Positions 8,352 through 15,386 of a DNA stretch of 18,348 bases are shown here, one piece after another. The notes beneath the pieces are model-generated. The model ran no database searches. It was given only the letters and a program-made list of their open reading frames with translations, and was not told the DNA's origin. Source of the DNA: CAYWMP01 sp964459445. Lineage in GTDB: Bacteria > Desulfobacterota > DSM-4660 > Desulfatiglandales > HGW-15. Each line of letters begins with the position of its first letter. Position 1 is the stretch's first letter. The translations under genes and the position numbers were made by a program. The stretch covers positions 1 through 18,348 of the forward strand of contig CAYWMP010000122.1 in NCBI GenBank assembly GCA_964459445.1, in the 5' to 3' direction.

Positions 8352-8380
8352 AATATAGCCAGCTATGGATGATTTGTCAA
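8352..8380 (-). promoter_or_regulatory. Sigma-70 promoter for the two-NTPase operon
   Basis: On the minus strand TTGACA (8380-8375) and TATATT (8357-8352) are separated by exactly 17 nt, very close to consensus. Transcription would start near 8345, giving a leader of about 62 nt before the ATG at 8282. Direct repeats sit in this initially transcribed region, so a roadblock-type repressor is plausible. Confidence 0.75.
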
Positions 8381-8521
8381 TACGAATTAGCGTCAACTCG
8401 GAGATCATTTCAGCGCATGCGCATCGAGGGAGTTCTTTAAGTCCACTTATGAATTCGTACAATTTGGAGGTTAGGCTAAAACTTCGCATGCCTCCCTTCA
8501 TTAGATATTTCGATTGAATTG

Positions 8522-8546
8522 ATGCGCGTTAAAAATAATGCGCGTT
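8522..8546. promoter_or_regulatory. Second operator-like repeat pair
   Basis: ATGCGCGTT occurs at 8522-8530 and 8538-8546, again spaced exactly 16 bp. The segment CGTTAAAAATAATG (8528-8541) is the reverse complement, with one mismatch, of CGTTATTTTTAACG at 8337-8350. The two clusters are thus related and inverted, about 180 bp apart. Looser relatives (TTCGTATGTA, CCGTATG) follow at 8553-8571. Paired operators used for DNA looping would look like this. Confidence 0.5.
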
Positions 8547-8782
8547 AAATATTTCGTATGTAATCCGTATGAGGTGACACTCAATTAGATTCTGGATAGA
8601 TGCTTATCTCCGCAATAAAGGCATTCGTCAAGAAAATGCTTTGTAAAAATGCAATCACAGTTTGACCAGTGATAATTGTGAAAACCGAACCGAGCCTTAA
8701 GTGAAATGCTCCCAAATGCGTGCTAAGACGGCTCGCTTGCATGTAGGCAAGATCATATGTGGATTTATGCAGATTCGACCGT

Positions 8783-8812
8783 TTGACTTTCAGAAGGCGC
8801 CGCATCTATAAT
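8783..8812 (+). promoter_or_regulatory. Sigma-70 promoter for the 275-aa gene
   Basis: TTGACT (8783-8788) and a perfect TATAAT (8807-8812) are separated by 18 nt. Transcription from about 8819 gives a leader of about 43 nt before the ATG at 8862, which has AAAGAGGT about 6 nt upstream. A 12-bp inverted repeat (TTGCATGTAGGC 8737-8748; GCCTACATGCAA 8865-8876) brackets the promoter. Confidence 0.65.
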
Positions 8813-8861
8813 ATTACCTGCCGAAGCATTTCATGAAGTTCCGGAAAAGAGGTAATCTAAG

Positions 8862-9689
8862 ATGGCCTACATGCAACTAAAAGGTTTGAGATTGTCTGAT
8901 AGGGATCTTGATTTCCTTGTGGAAGCGGCCTCCCCCGAAGTCAAGGACAGGAATAGACTCAAACAAATCATCAGGGAAGATGATGATTTCAGAAACAATT
9001 TCATTACAGACAAACGGGTATTTAAGCGGGTGATGGACGATGAGGAGGCCTTCCTGAAAATCTCTCCGACACTATTCTTTGAAATCTTTCTAAGAAGGGC
9101 TGCCAGCGAACTGGAGAGAATGGGTTATACAGTGGAAAAGAGCAGCAGCATGAGGGTTCCGGTCTTTGACACCAATGACGTTGTGGACCTCCTTAGCAAC
9201 GAATCCCTCCTCATATACCTCGCCGATATGCTGTCATCGTTCACAAGAGTTGAGAGTTGGGCCATTTCATTTAGGGTAAGAAAAGGCCTGTGGAAGAAGA
9301 TCCGCTTTAATGATTTGGATATTCAGAGCCTCAGAAGCTTATCAGACGTCGTCGAGGAGGAACACAGGCTGACGTTCTATAAGCGGATTGCGGACGTCTG
9401 CCTCTTTGTGCTGGGCATATTCCCCGATTATGTCGAAAGGGATTATCGCTATCCAATCACGGGACAGGTCAGACCGTATCTTCGCGGCAAGGTTGGAATT
9501 AGTCCCGATGAATATGAAGAGGAAGGCCGCAAGTTTTACAAGCTGGCCGCCGAGCATCAATCGAAACGGGATTTGGAACTGTCCGAGGTGTTCATGGCTC
9601 TCCACGGCAATTTTCAAAAGGCAAAGAAGCCTTTGAATTTCATTGCCGAGCATTATCTTCCTTTTAAAAAGCATGCCTTTTTCTCATGA
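8862..9689 (+). CDS. Conserved-looking protein of unknown function, 275 aa
   Basis: I do not recognise this protein. It is soluble, highly charged and probably mostly helical; no signal peptide, transmembrane segment, Cys cluster or nucleotide-binding motif is visible. Its C-terminal third is rich in aromatic and basic residues (YKLAAEHQSKRD, HYLPFKKHAFFS). It has a clear promoter and ribosome-binding site and normal codon use, so it is very likely real. Downstream, separated by 93 nt, are an AIR-synthase-like gene and an HTH/zinc-ribbon gene on the same strand, possibly in one transcription unit. It could be a partner of those proteins, but nothing in the sequence proves it. Confidence 0.75.
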   Translation: MAYMQLKGLRLSDRDLDFLVEAASPEVKDRNRLKQIIREDDDFRNNFITDKRVFKRVMDDEEAFLKISPTLFFEIFLRRAASELERMGYTVEKSSSMRVPVFDTNDVVDLLSNESLLIYLADMLSSFTRVESWAISFRVRKGLWKKIRFNDLDIQSLRSLSDVVEEEHRLTFYKRIADVCLFVLGIFPDYVERDYRYPITGQVRPYLRGKVGISPDEYEEEGRKFYKLAAEHQSKRDLELSEVFMALHGNFQKAKKPLNFIAEHYLPFKKHAFFS

Positions 9690-9782
9690 ATGCCCCAGGC
9701 GATCTCCTCGCCGATACGTCGCCCAAGGTCGGCCGCCAATCGATCCCAACAAATACCCGAAGAGACCAACAAGGATTAAAAA

Positions 9783-10793
9783 ATGAAATCACATTTGCCA
9801 ACAGGAAAAATCGATCCGGGGATATTGGGAAATTTCCTCTCACAGTATACGCGGTCAGGAAACCGGGTCGTGATCGGGGCGGGCATTGGGGAGGATGCGA
9901 CAATCATCGATATGGGCACCCGCTACCTCATAGCGAAAACCGACCCCATTACCCATGTCACGAATGAAATCGGCTATTATGCCGTAAACATCAACGCCAA
10001 TGATATCGCTGCAATGGGAGGCACGCCTCTGTGGTTTTTGGCGACGATCCTGATGCCGGAATCGAGCAACGAAGAGGATCTGAAACGGGTATTTGGCCAG
10101 CTTTCCGAAACCTGCGAAGAACTGGGGGTCGTCTATTGCGGCGGGCATACGGAAATCACCAGCAGCGTAAATAATACGGTTGTCATCGGACAGATGCTCG
10201 GGGAAGTGGCCGCAGACAATCTGAAGCCCAGTTCCGGGGCTCGCGAGGGAGATCATTTGATCCTTACAAAAACTGCGGCCATCGAAGGGACATCCATCAT
10301 CGCAATGGAAAAGGAAAAGGAACTCTACTCCCATTTTCAAGAAGATATGGTCAGGAGGGCGAAGGCTTACCTTCACAATCCAGGTATCAGCGTTGTCAAA
10401 GAGGGCGGGCTTGTCTCCGGGTACCGGGATGTGCATGCCCTGCACGATCCCACCGAAGGGGGAATCTCTACGGGTATTTTTGAGATGGCAACGGCGAGCA
10501 ATCTAGGAGTGGAAATACGCTTCGAGGACATACCGATAACAAAGGAAACCAAACTCTTTTGTGATTTTTTTGGCGTCGATCCCTTAGGGACTTTTGCTTC
10601 AGGGTCCCTTTTAATAGCCGTCTCTGCTGGTTTCTCTGAGAAGCTCATAGATCTATTGAAGGAGAATGACATAATGGCCGTCCGAATCGGTTCCATGCTG
10701 CCAAAAGAGAAGGGTATGATAATGAAGAAAGAAGGGGAGACCATGCCTTTGCCGGTTTATCACCAGGACGAACTTTCAAAGATCTTCGGATAG
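9783..10793 (+). CDS. AIR synthase/HypE (PurM) superfamily protein
   Basis: This 336-aa protein belongs to the PurM/HypE/ThiL/SelD ATP-binding superfamily, which phosphorylates or dehydrates substrates at a dimer interface. Visible landmarks are the Gly-rich GEDAT (36-40), KTDPIT (52-57), NANDIAAMGG (71-80), GGHTE (120-124) and HDPTEGGI (221-228). It ends in KIFG and lacks the C-terminal cysteine that HypE needs for cyanide-ligand synthesis. No hyp or hydrogenase gene is nearby, so it is not HypE. It is too different from PurM and ThiL for me to assign a substrate. AAGGA lies about 8 nt before the ATG. The HTH/zinc-ribbon gene begins 10 nt after its stop, suggesting cotranscription and a shared pathway. 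Family certain, reaction unknown. Confidence 0.88.
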   Translation: MKSHLPTGKIDPGILGNFLSQYTRSGNRVVIGAGIGEDATIIDMGTRYLIAKTDPITHVTNEIGYYAVNINANDIAAMGGTPLWFLATILMPESSNEEDLKRVFGQLSETCEELGVVYCGGHTEITSSVNNTVVIGQMLGEVAADNLKPSSGAREGDHLILTKTAAIEGTSIIAMEKEKELYSHFQEDMVRRAKAYLHNPGISVVKEGGLVSGYRDVHALHDPTEGGISTGIFEMATASNLGVEIRFEDIPITKETKLFCDFFGVDPLGTFASGSLLIAVSAGFSEKLIDLLKENDIMAVRIGSMLPKEKGMIMKKEGETMPLPVYHQDELSKIFG

Positions 10794-10803
10794 CGGTGAT
10801 TCA

Positions 10804-11085
10804 ATGGAGACGGTTCGACAAAGGATCATTGGTCTATTGGTCGAGACTGAGATGAATGCAAGGGATCTCTCCCAGGCTTTGGGGATACGTGAAAGGGAAG
10901 TCTATGATCATCTTCCCCACATCGCTCGCACCGTTTCAGCGCAACACAAAAGACTCGCCGTGCTCCCTTTCCGATGTCTGGTCTGCGGCTATACCTTTAA
11001 AGAAAGAAAACGATTCACGCGGCCCGGCCGGTGCCCGCGATGCAAGCAGGGTCATGTGGAGTGGCCCATGTATCGTATCGATTGA
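10804..11085 (+). CDS. HTH plus zinc-ribbon predicted transcriptional regulator (COG3357-like)
   Basis: This 93-aa protein has two parts: an N-terminal helix-turn-helix (about 1-45, with DLSQALGIREREVYDHL typical of a winged helix) and a C-terminal zinc ribbon. The metal ligands are visible as CLVC (Cys58, Cys61) and CPRC (Cys77, Cys80). The arrangement matches the small predicted regulator family COG3357, common in methanogens and sulfate reducers. It starts 10 nt after the AIR-synthase-like gene, with a weak GCGGTGA before the ATG. It could control this operon or act as an RNA- or DNA-binding accessory factor. Stop at 11085 is followed by a 143-bp gap with no clear terminator. Confidence 0.85.
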   Translation: METVRQRIIGLLVETEMNARDLSQALGIREREVYDHLPHIARTVSAQHKRLAVLPFRCLVCGYTFKERKRFTRPGRCPRCKQGHVEWPMYRID

Positions 11086-11228
11086 TTCGCCGATGTCTTT
11101 CTTCCATTACTTTTCCTGAATATCCACAGAAATGACTTGTCCAATACTCACACCCAAGTTACAGGTGTCATAGAAACAGATCAGTATTATTTGGTTAAGT
11201 TCAACACCAGTCCCAAAAGGTATCTGAA

Positions 11229-12224
11229 ATGAAAATTGCCATCGCGGGCGCCGGTATGACAGGCGCTTACCTGCATAGGGTATTGAGGAACAAAGGGCAT
11301 GATGTCGACATCTTTGATCGACCCCATAGGACAAAGTGCGGCATAAGTCCTTGCGCGTGGGGTACATCAAAGGAGTTCACTACCATGGTGGAAGCTGTCG
11401 GGCTTAATTTTGAAGATTATATCCTCTCACAATTTGATTATGTGATGATCGACGAGGCCAAGGTAAGCGCAGAGTTATTGACCTTTGACAAGCCCAGACT
11501 CCTCAAAGATTTTCTAAGAGGTGTATCTGTCTGTTACGATCCCTTAAAGATGAACAGTTATGAACGGGTTATCGATGCCACGGGGGTTTCGCGTGTATAT
11601 TTGCCCAGAGTTCAAGAGGATATCATATTGCGGTGTGCCCAATACCGTCTTCGGATGATCGAACCATTGCCTAATCGCGTTAGGCTGGGCGGGATCGGAT
11701 ACGCTTGGTGCTTCCCCCTCGGGGACAAGGAGTACCATATTGGATGTGGGAGTCTGTTCGATGAACCGAGAGAGATCTTAGAGCATCTGGGATGGCTAGA
11801 GAGAAAATCGATAGAGGCAGAAGGCCGAGTGATTTGCAAATGTGAAGGCGATCTGCGTATCGCTGCCCCGGGATACTCAAGACCCTTCCTATGGGATAAC
11901 AGGGAAGGGAGCATCTGGGGGGTAGGGGAGGCCATTGGTTGCGTAGCGCCCATTCCGGGAGACGGGATCGTTCCCGGGGTGAAAAGTGTCAGAATACTCC
12001 TAAACAATTGGGATGACCCTGAGGGCTATACCAAAGCCATTCTCAAGGAGTTCAGCTGGATGGACAAGGAGCGTCAAGTGATTAATAAACTAATAGGAAT
12101 GCGCCCCCTTGGATTCCTTGATGCGTGGACAATGAAACGAAATGCGAAAAGGATGGGAATGCAAATTGGTTTGAAAGAAGCCGCCGTGCTCATGAAGAGC
12201 CTGGGAAAATTCACGGCGCCATAG
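11229..12224 (+). CDS. Geranylgeranyl-reductase-like FAD-dependent oxidoreductase
   Basis: This 331-aa flavoprotein resembles archaeal geranylgeranyl reductases, which saturate isoprenoid double bonds. Visible motifs are the dinucleotide-binding GAGMTG (7-12) with Asp30 ending the second strand, the family signature KCGISPCAWG (36-45), the substrate-pocket motif GIGYAWCFP (155-163) and the second FAD motif GEAIGCVAPIPGDGI (233-247). It is shorter than usual archaeal enzymes (about 380-450 aa), chiefly in the middle and C-terminal parts, but has no break in frame. AAAAGG lies about 9 nt before the ATG. Bacterial members may act on quinone or lipid side chains, but the substrate here is unknown. 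A TolQ-like gene begins 55 nt downstream. Class is well supported; physiological role is inference. Confidence 0.85.
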   Translation: MKIAIAGAGMTGAYLHRVLRNKGHDVDIFDRPHRTKCGISPCAWGTSKEFTTMVEAVGLNFEDYILSQFDYVMIDEAKVSAELLTFDKPRLLKDFLRGVSVCYDPLKMNSYERVIDATGVSRVYLPRVQEDIILRCAQYRLRMIEPLPNRVRLGGIGYAWCFPLGDKEYHIGCGSLFDEPREILEHLGWLERKSIEAEGRVICKCEGDLRIAAPGYSRPFLWDNREGSIWGVGEAIGCVAPIPGDGIVPGVKSVRILLNNWDDPEGYTKAILKEFSWMDKERQVINKLIGMRPLGFLDAWTMKRNAKRMGMQIGLKEAAVLMKSLGKFTAP

Positions 12225-12279
12225 TTGAATCTATTAGCGGGTGATTATGGGGGAATTGCAATTGATCACGGAGAGGTAA

Positions 12280-13050
12280 ATGGAAGGGCTCGACCTGTTA
12301 TATATGGTAAGCCAATCAACCTGGATTATCAGGATTGTAATAATCGTCTTGCTCACGATGTCCGTATTGAGCTGGGCGTTGATATTCTCCAAGATCTCCC
12401 GGTTGAGATCCGCAAAGAAAAAAACGGACCAGGATCCCAGCGCAATAGAAAAGGCACGGGATCTTCGATCCCTATTTGAACACGTCCAAAGAGATCAAGA
12501 ATCACCATCCTATAGGGTGGCGGTTGAGGGATTTAGCGAATTAAAACGCCTAAAAGGCATAGACCTGGGATCCATAGAAAAAATAAAGATTCTATCTGAA
12601 ATCCTGCGCAATGCCATGCGGACGGAGGTTCGGGTCCAATCAGAAAAACTCTTTGGGTCGCTTTCATTTTTGGCCACCTGTGCCAGCGTAGCACCTCTTC
12701 TTGGTCTCTTCGGAACGGTTTGGGGGATCATGCATTCCTTTCAAGGTTTTCGCGGCCTCACGACATCGAGCCTTGCGAACGTTGCGCCCGGTCTTGCCGA
12801 AGCACTCGTGACCACTGCATTGGGCCTTATTGTGGCAATTCCCGCAGCCCTCTCCCATAATCTTCTAATAAGGCGAATTAGCCTTATTGAAGGAAAGTTA
12901 AACCGGTTTGCTCTTATTTTTCAGAGAAAGGTCGAAAAAGAGCTCCTTGCCAAAGGTGATTACAAGAGTCTTTTCCCATCCTTCAAGATGAAGGAAAAAA
13001 GTGACCGCACAAAGGAACGCCCCCTAAGAAAAGTCTCTAAACAATCCTGA
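12280..13050 (+). CDS. tolQ: TolQ/ExbB/MotA-family proton channel subunit
   Basis: This 256-aa inner-membrane protein closely follows the TolQ pattern. TM1 lies at about 15-38 and a cytoplasmic loop at about 40-123. TM2 spans about 124-148, with the hallmark APLLGLFGTVWGIMHSF (138-154). TM3 spans about 168-192, with GLAEALVTTALGLIVAIPA. The C-terminal tail is highly basic. TolQ forms a pentameric channel that works with TolR to energise TolA and keep the outer membrane tethered during division. GGAGAGG lies 3 nt before the ATG, slightly close. No TolR/ExbD gene follows in the window, which is unusual; the partner may be encoded elsewhere. ExbB function cannot be excluded, but sequence around TM2 favours TolQ. 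Confidence 0.88.
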   Translation: MEGLDLLYMVSQSTWIIRIVIIVLLTMSVLSWALIFSKISRLRSAKKKTDQDPSAIEKARDLRSLFEHVQRDQESPSYRVAVEGFSELKRLKGIDLGSIEKIKILSEILRNAMRTEVRVQSEKLFGSLSFLATCASVAPLLGLFGTVWGIMHSFQGFRGLTTSSLANVAPGLAEALVTTALGLIVAIPAALSHNLLIRRISLIEGKLNRFALIFQRKVEKELLAKGDYKSLFPSFKMKEKSDRTKERPLRKVSKQS

Positions 13051-13247
13051 ACAACGCACTTTCCTGGAAACTCTATTTTTCAATGAAAAAGGCTCCCAAC
13101 ACGCCTTGAATCAAAAAAATTTAGTCTTACATTGTGGTAGTTTAAAGTATTGCTGCATTCTTCCTTATTTGTGTCTGGGTCAGCACGACACAAACACCCT
13201 ATTGCTGTATATTAATCAGGGCATCTATTTCGGAAAGGATCGAAAAA

Positions 13248-13829
13248 ATGAGGAGTCTGGTATTCGTTTTTATCTTATTTGCCTTCTTAGTAATCCCAAT
13301 AAGCGGCGCCATGGCGAATAACCCCTATCCATGTACCGAAAATCTCGTAGCCGTGATGACAGATAGCGGAATGACCAACAACGAGAGTGAAAGGGTTTGC
13401 TATGTTGCCAAGTACTATATCAATGAGGATTCAAAACTCTCGAGAAAAGACGCAATTATGAAGGCGTTGAGGCGAGTCGGTGTCTGGAATGCCAAAGCCA
13501 TCGAGAATATTTCAAAGGCCCTGAACCCGCAAGACAATGCCGAAGCAACCGCAAGAAAAGAAAATCTGAAGAAGAAAGATGAAAGCAGAACATTTATCAA
13601 ATTCGAACTGGATTCCTGGGGAGATCGGCATTTGGAGGCTCAATTGGAAGATGAAAATGGCATCAGTTGGAACGCCAATGGAAATGACGCAAATACCTCA
13701 AGCACTTCCTCTTACAGAACCGATAAGGCTGATGGAAGAACATGGATAGATGATTCCGAAGATAAGAGCCTATTTGAAAATGCCAGCGAAAACGTGGGTG
13801 TCATTTTCGGGTTAGACTTCAAATTCTAA
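13248..13829 (+). CDS. Small secreted protein of unknown function
   Basis: This 193-aa product begins with a textbook signal peptide: MRS, a hydrophobic core LVFVFILFAFLVIPISG, and a likely cleavage after AMA (about 24). The mature part has two cysteines (in NPYPCTEN and ERVCYV) that could form one disulfide. A lysine-rich helix follows (about 95-115), then an Asn/Asp/Ser-rich segment, ending in GLDFKF. The terminal phenylalanine resembles an outer-membrane protein end, but the protein looks too small and hydrophilic for a barrel. AAAGGA lies 8 nt before the ATG. I do not recognise a family. A periplasmic location is likely; the role is unknown. Confidence 0.75.
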   Translation: MRSLVFVFILFAFLVIPISGAMANNPYPCTENLVAVMTDSGMTNNESERVCYVAKYYINEDSKLSRKDAIMKALRRVGVWNAKAIENISKALNPQDNAEATARKENLKKKDESRTFIKFELDSWGDRHLEAQLEDENGISWNANGNDANTSSTSSYRTDKADGRTWIDDSEDKSLFENASENVGVIFGLDFKF

Positions 13830-14130
13830 AAGGCCATTCTGGTTTTCAAAACCTGCCAAAAAACAAAAACCGAGAAAAACATCACCTTTACCAACCTCTC
13901 ATGTTTATCGGTGCCATTCTCTAATGTTCCGATAGGGACATGACTTGCCAAAATGAATCTCTGCATTAGTTTTTTAGGTAAAATGAACACAGGGCCAAAA
14001 TGGGCCAATTCGAAAAGGTCTCTGTGGGCCAATGGATGAATTGCAGAATCCAACGATGCAACCCCTCTTATATTAGTCTGGTTCTTTAAAGTGTTTTTCT
14101 TCAAAACTCAAAACCATGGAGAAAAGGATT
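13830..14130. other. 301-bp intergenic region with hairpin and short repeats
   Basis: Between the small secreted protein and the protease I see an imperfect hairpin at 13900-13942 (CATGT/ACATG plus TATCGG/CCGATA, internal loop 1x3, 17-nt loop). Three copies of GGGCCAA follow, at 13992, 14002 and 14026. A minus-strand open frame covers much of it (13826-14104), but it has no recognisable product. No confident promoter or terminator is seen. The ATG at 14116 is not taken as the protease start because it lacks a ribosome-binding site. Confidence 0.5.
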
Positions 14131-15174
14131 ATGAAGCCGCATGTTCAAGAAACCCTAAGATTGGTTAACGGAGGAGAACCTGATGAGGATCTGAATTATC
14201 GACGGGAAGTCAGTCCGAAAGACACGCCAGATGTCGAGCTTCTCGATGCCTACTCGAGGGCGGTAACAACAGTGGCCGACACGGTAGGACCAGCAGTAGT
14301 AAGTATCTCCGTTGGAAAAAGAACGGGAAGAAACGGTCCCGAACAGTTGGGCGCAGGGTCGGGCGTATTGATCGCACCGGACGGCTACGTCCTCACCAAT
14401 AGCCATGTCGTCGAAGGATCAAGACGACTCCAAGTGACGCAAGAGGATGGCACTACTCTTGATGCCACACTGGTAGGATCCGATCCGGCGACAGATTTGG
14501 CTGTGATCCGGGCAAACGGTTCCGCCCTTCCTTGTGTTGCTTTGGGAGACTCCTCGCTCCTTAAAGTCGGACAGCTGGTCATAGCTATCGGCAATCCCTT
14601 TGGATTCCAGTCCACCGTCTCCACCGGGGTGTTGAGCGCTTTGGGTCGGGCCCTGCGAAGCAGGGACGGCCGTCTTATCGAGAATATCATTCAGCATACC
14701 GCCCCCCTCAATCCAGGAAATTCAGGAGGGCCGCTCGTTGATTCCAGAGGGAGAGTCGTAGGTATCAATACAGCCATTATTGCCATGGCGCAGGGTATCG
14801 GCTTTTCCATTCCGTCCAACACCGCCAAGTGGGTGGTGTCTCAGCTACTGACACAAGGGAAGGTTAAAAGAGGTTTCCTCGGCATAGCGGGTCGGCCCAG
14901 GCAAATACATCGGCGAGTTGTTCGTTTTCACGGTCTTGCCAATGGGCAGGCCGTGGAGGTTGTGTCGGTGGAATCCAAAAGCCCGGCGGCGGAAGCGGGT
15001 TTGAAAAATGGAGACCTTATTGTGTCGATCAAAGGAAAGGATGTCGCAACAATCGATGATCTGCACCGATTCCTCTCAGAATGGCCAATTGGCAAGCCCG
15101 TACCGATAGGGGTTTTAAGAAGAAGAGAGCGCTTGGATGTGATCGTTGTGCCAAGCGAGGCAACTGCCCATTAG
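14131..15174 (+). CDS. HtrA/DegP-type trypsin-like serine protease with PDZ domain
   Basis: This is an S1C-family protease of 347 aa, read from the ATG at 14131, which has GGAG 9 nt upstream; an ATG at 14116 (352 aa) lacks any ribosome-binding site. The catalytic triad is complete: His92 in LTNSHVVEG, Asp122 in DPATDLAVIR and Ser198 in NPGNSGGPL. One PDZ domain follows (about 255-335) with the usual SPAAEAGLKNGDLIVSIKGKDV. HtrA proteins degrade or chaperone misfolded proteins, usually in the periplasm. Here the N-terminus (KPHVQETLRLVNGG) is hydrophilic, with no signal peptide or membrane anchor, so a cytoplasmic location is suggested unless the true start lies elsewhere. Single-PDZ organisation resembles DegS rather than DegP, but without its anchor. 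Confidence 0.9.
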   Translation: MKPHVQETLRLVNGGEPDEDLNYRREVSPKDTPDVELLDAYSRAVTTVADTVGPAVVSISVGKRTGRNGPEQLGAGSGVLIAPDGYVLTNSHVVEGSRRLQVTQEDGTTLDATLVGSDPATDLAVIRANGSALPCVALGDSSLLKVGQLVIAIGNPFGFQSTVSTGVLSALGRALRSRDGRLIENIIQHTAPLNPGNSGGPLVDSRGRVVGINTAIIAMAQGIGFSIPSNTAKWVVSQLLTQGKVKRGFLGIAGRPRQIHRRVVRFHGLANGQAVEVVSVESKSPAAEAGLKNGDLIVSIKGKDVATIDDLHRFLSEWPIGKPVPIGVLRRRERLDVIVVPSEATAH

Positions 15175-15263
15175 AAAAATCCATAATTAAGAATCGAATT
15201 TCCTAAAGTTTCCGGGCCATATAGTCGATATAAATAACGGGAAACGCTCTTTCCTCCGGCTCG

Positions 15264-15325
15264 GCCCCTGAGATAAAACCAGTTCCTTGGCAGCGGACTG
15301 GATATCGTCTCAGGGGCTTTTTTTT
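15264..15325 (+). terminator. Elaborate intrinsic terminator after the HtrA gene
   Basis: A 10-bp perfect stem, GCCCCTGAGA (15264-15273) with TCTCAGGGGC (15308-15317), is followed by eight Ts (15318-15325). Its large loop contains a second stem, CCAGTTCC (15279-15286) with GGACTGG (15295-15301), with one bulge and loop TTGGCAGC. An additional 6-bp stem GTTTCC/GGAAAC lies upstream (15208-15245). The nested structure is more complex than a plain terminator and could be the 3' end of a small RNA. Confidence 0.8.
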
Positions 15326-15386
15326 GGCCGAAATCAGGCATTTTTAAAATCACTTCTTTAATGAGGCATACCGATCCGCTGCCTCC

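Larger units (their letters stand above)
8283..8861. other. 579-bp regulatory intergenic region
   Basis: This gene-free stretch separates the divergent NTPase operon and the 275-aa gene. It holds the minus-strand promoter, two operator-like clusters, a 10-bp palindrome GCGCATGCGC (8413-8422) and the plus-strand promoter at 8783-8812. Open frames inside it (minus 8581-8805, 74 codons; plus 8365-8517, 50 codons) lack convincing start signals or recognisable products, so I do not call them genes. Confidence 0.7.

Noticed and set aside
8365..8517. Plus-strand 50-codon open frame
   Set aside because: Starts within the minus-strand promoter of the NTPase operon, has no ribosome-binding site and no recognisable product.
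8581..8805. Minus-strand open frame of 74 codons in the divergent intergenic region
   Set aside because: Its start region overlaps the plus-strand TATAAT promoter of the 275-aa gene, there is no good ribosome-binding site, and the product matches nothing I know. Possible but unsupported.
9783..10793. Annotation as HypE hydrogenase maturation factor
   Set aside because: The C-terminal cysteine essential to HypE is missing and no hyp or hydrogenase gene is nearby.
12225..12479. Plus-strand 84-codon frame beginning TTG directly after the flavoprotein stop
   Set aside because: Mostly overlaps the TolQ gene in another frame and has no ribosome-binding site or domain.
13826..14104. Minus-strand 92-codon frame opposite the intergenic region
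   Set aside because: No ribosome-binding site, domain or conserved feature; the region has hairpins and short repeats instead.
15208..15325. c-di-GMP-I (GEMM) riboswitch
   Set aside because: Some short words are reminiscent, but the conserved core and tetraloop/receptor layout could not be matched, and it lies after, not before, the nearest gene.
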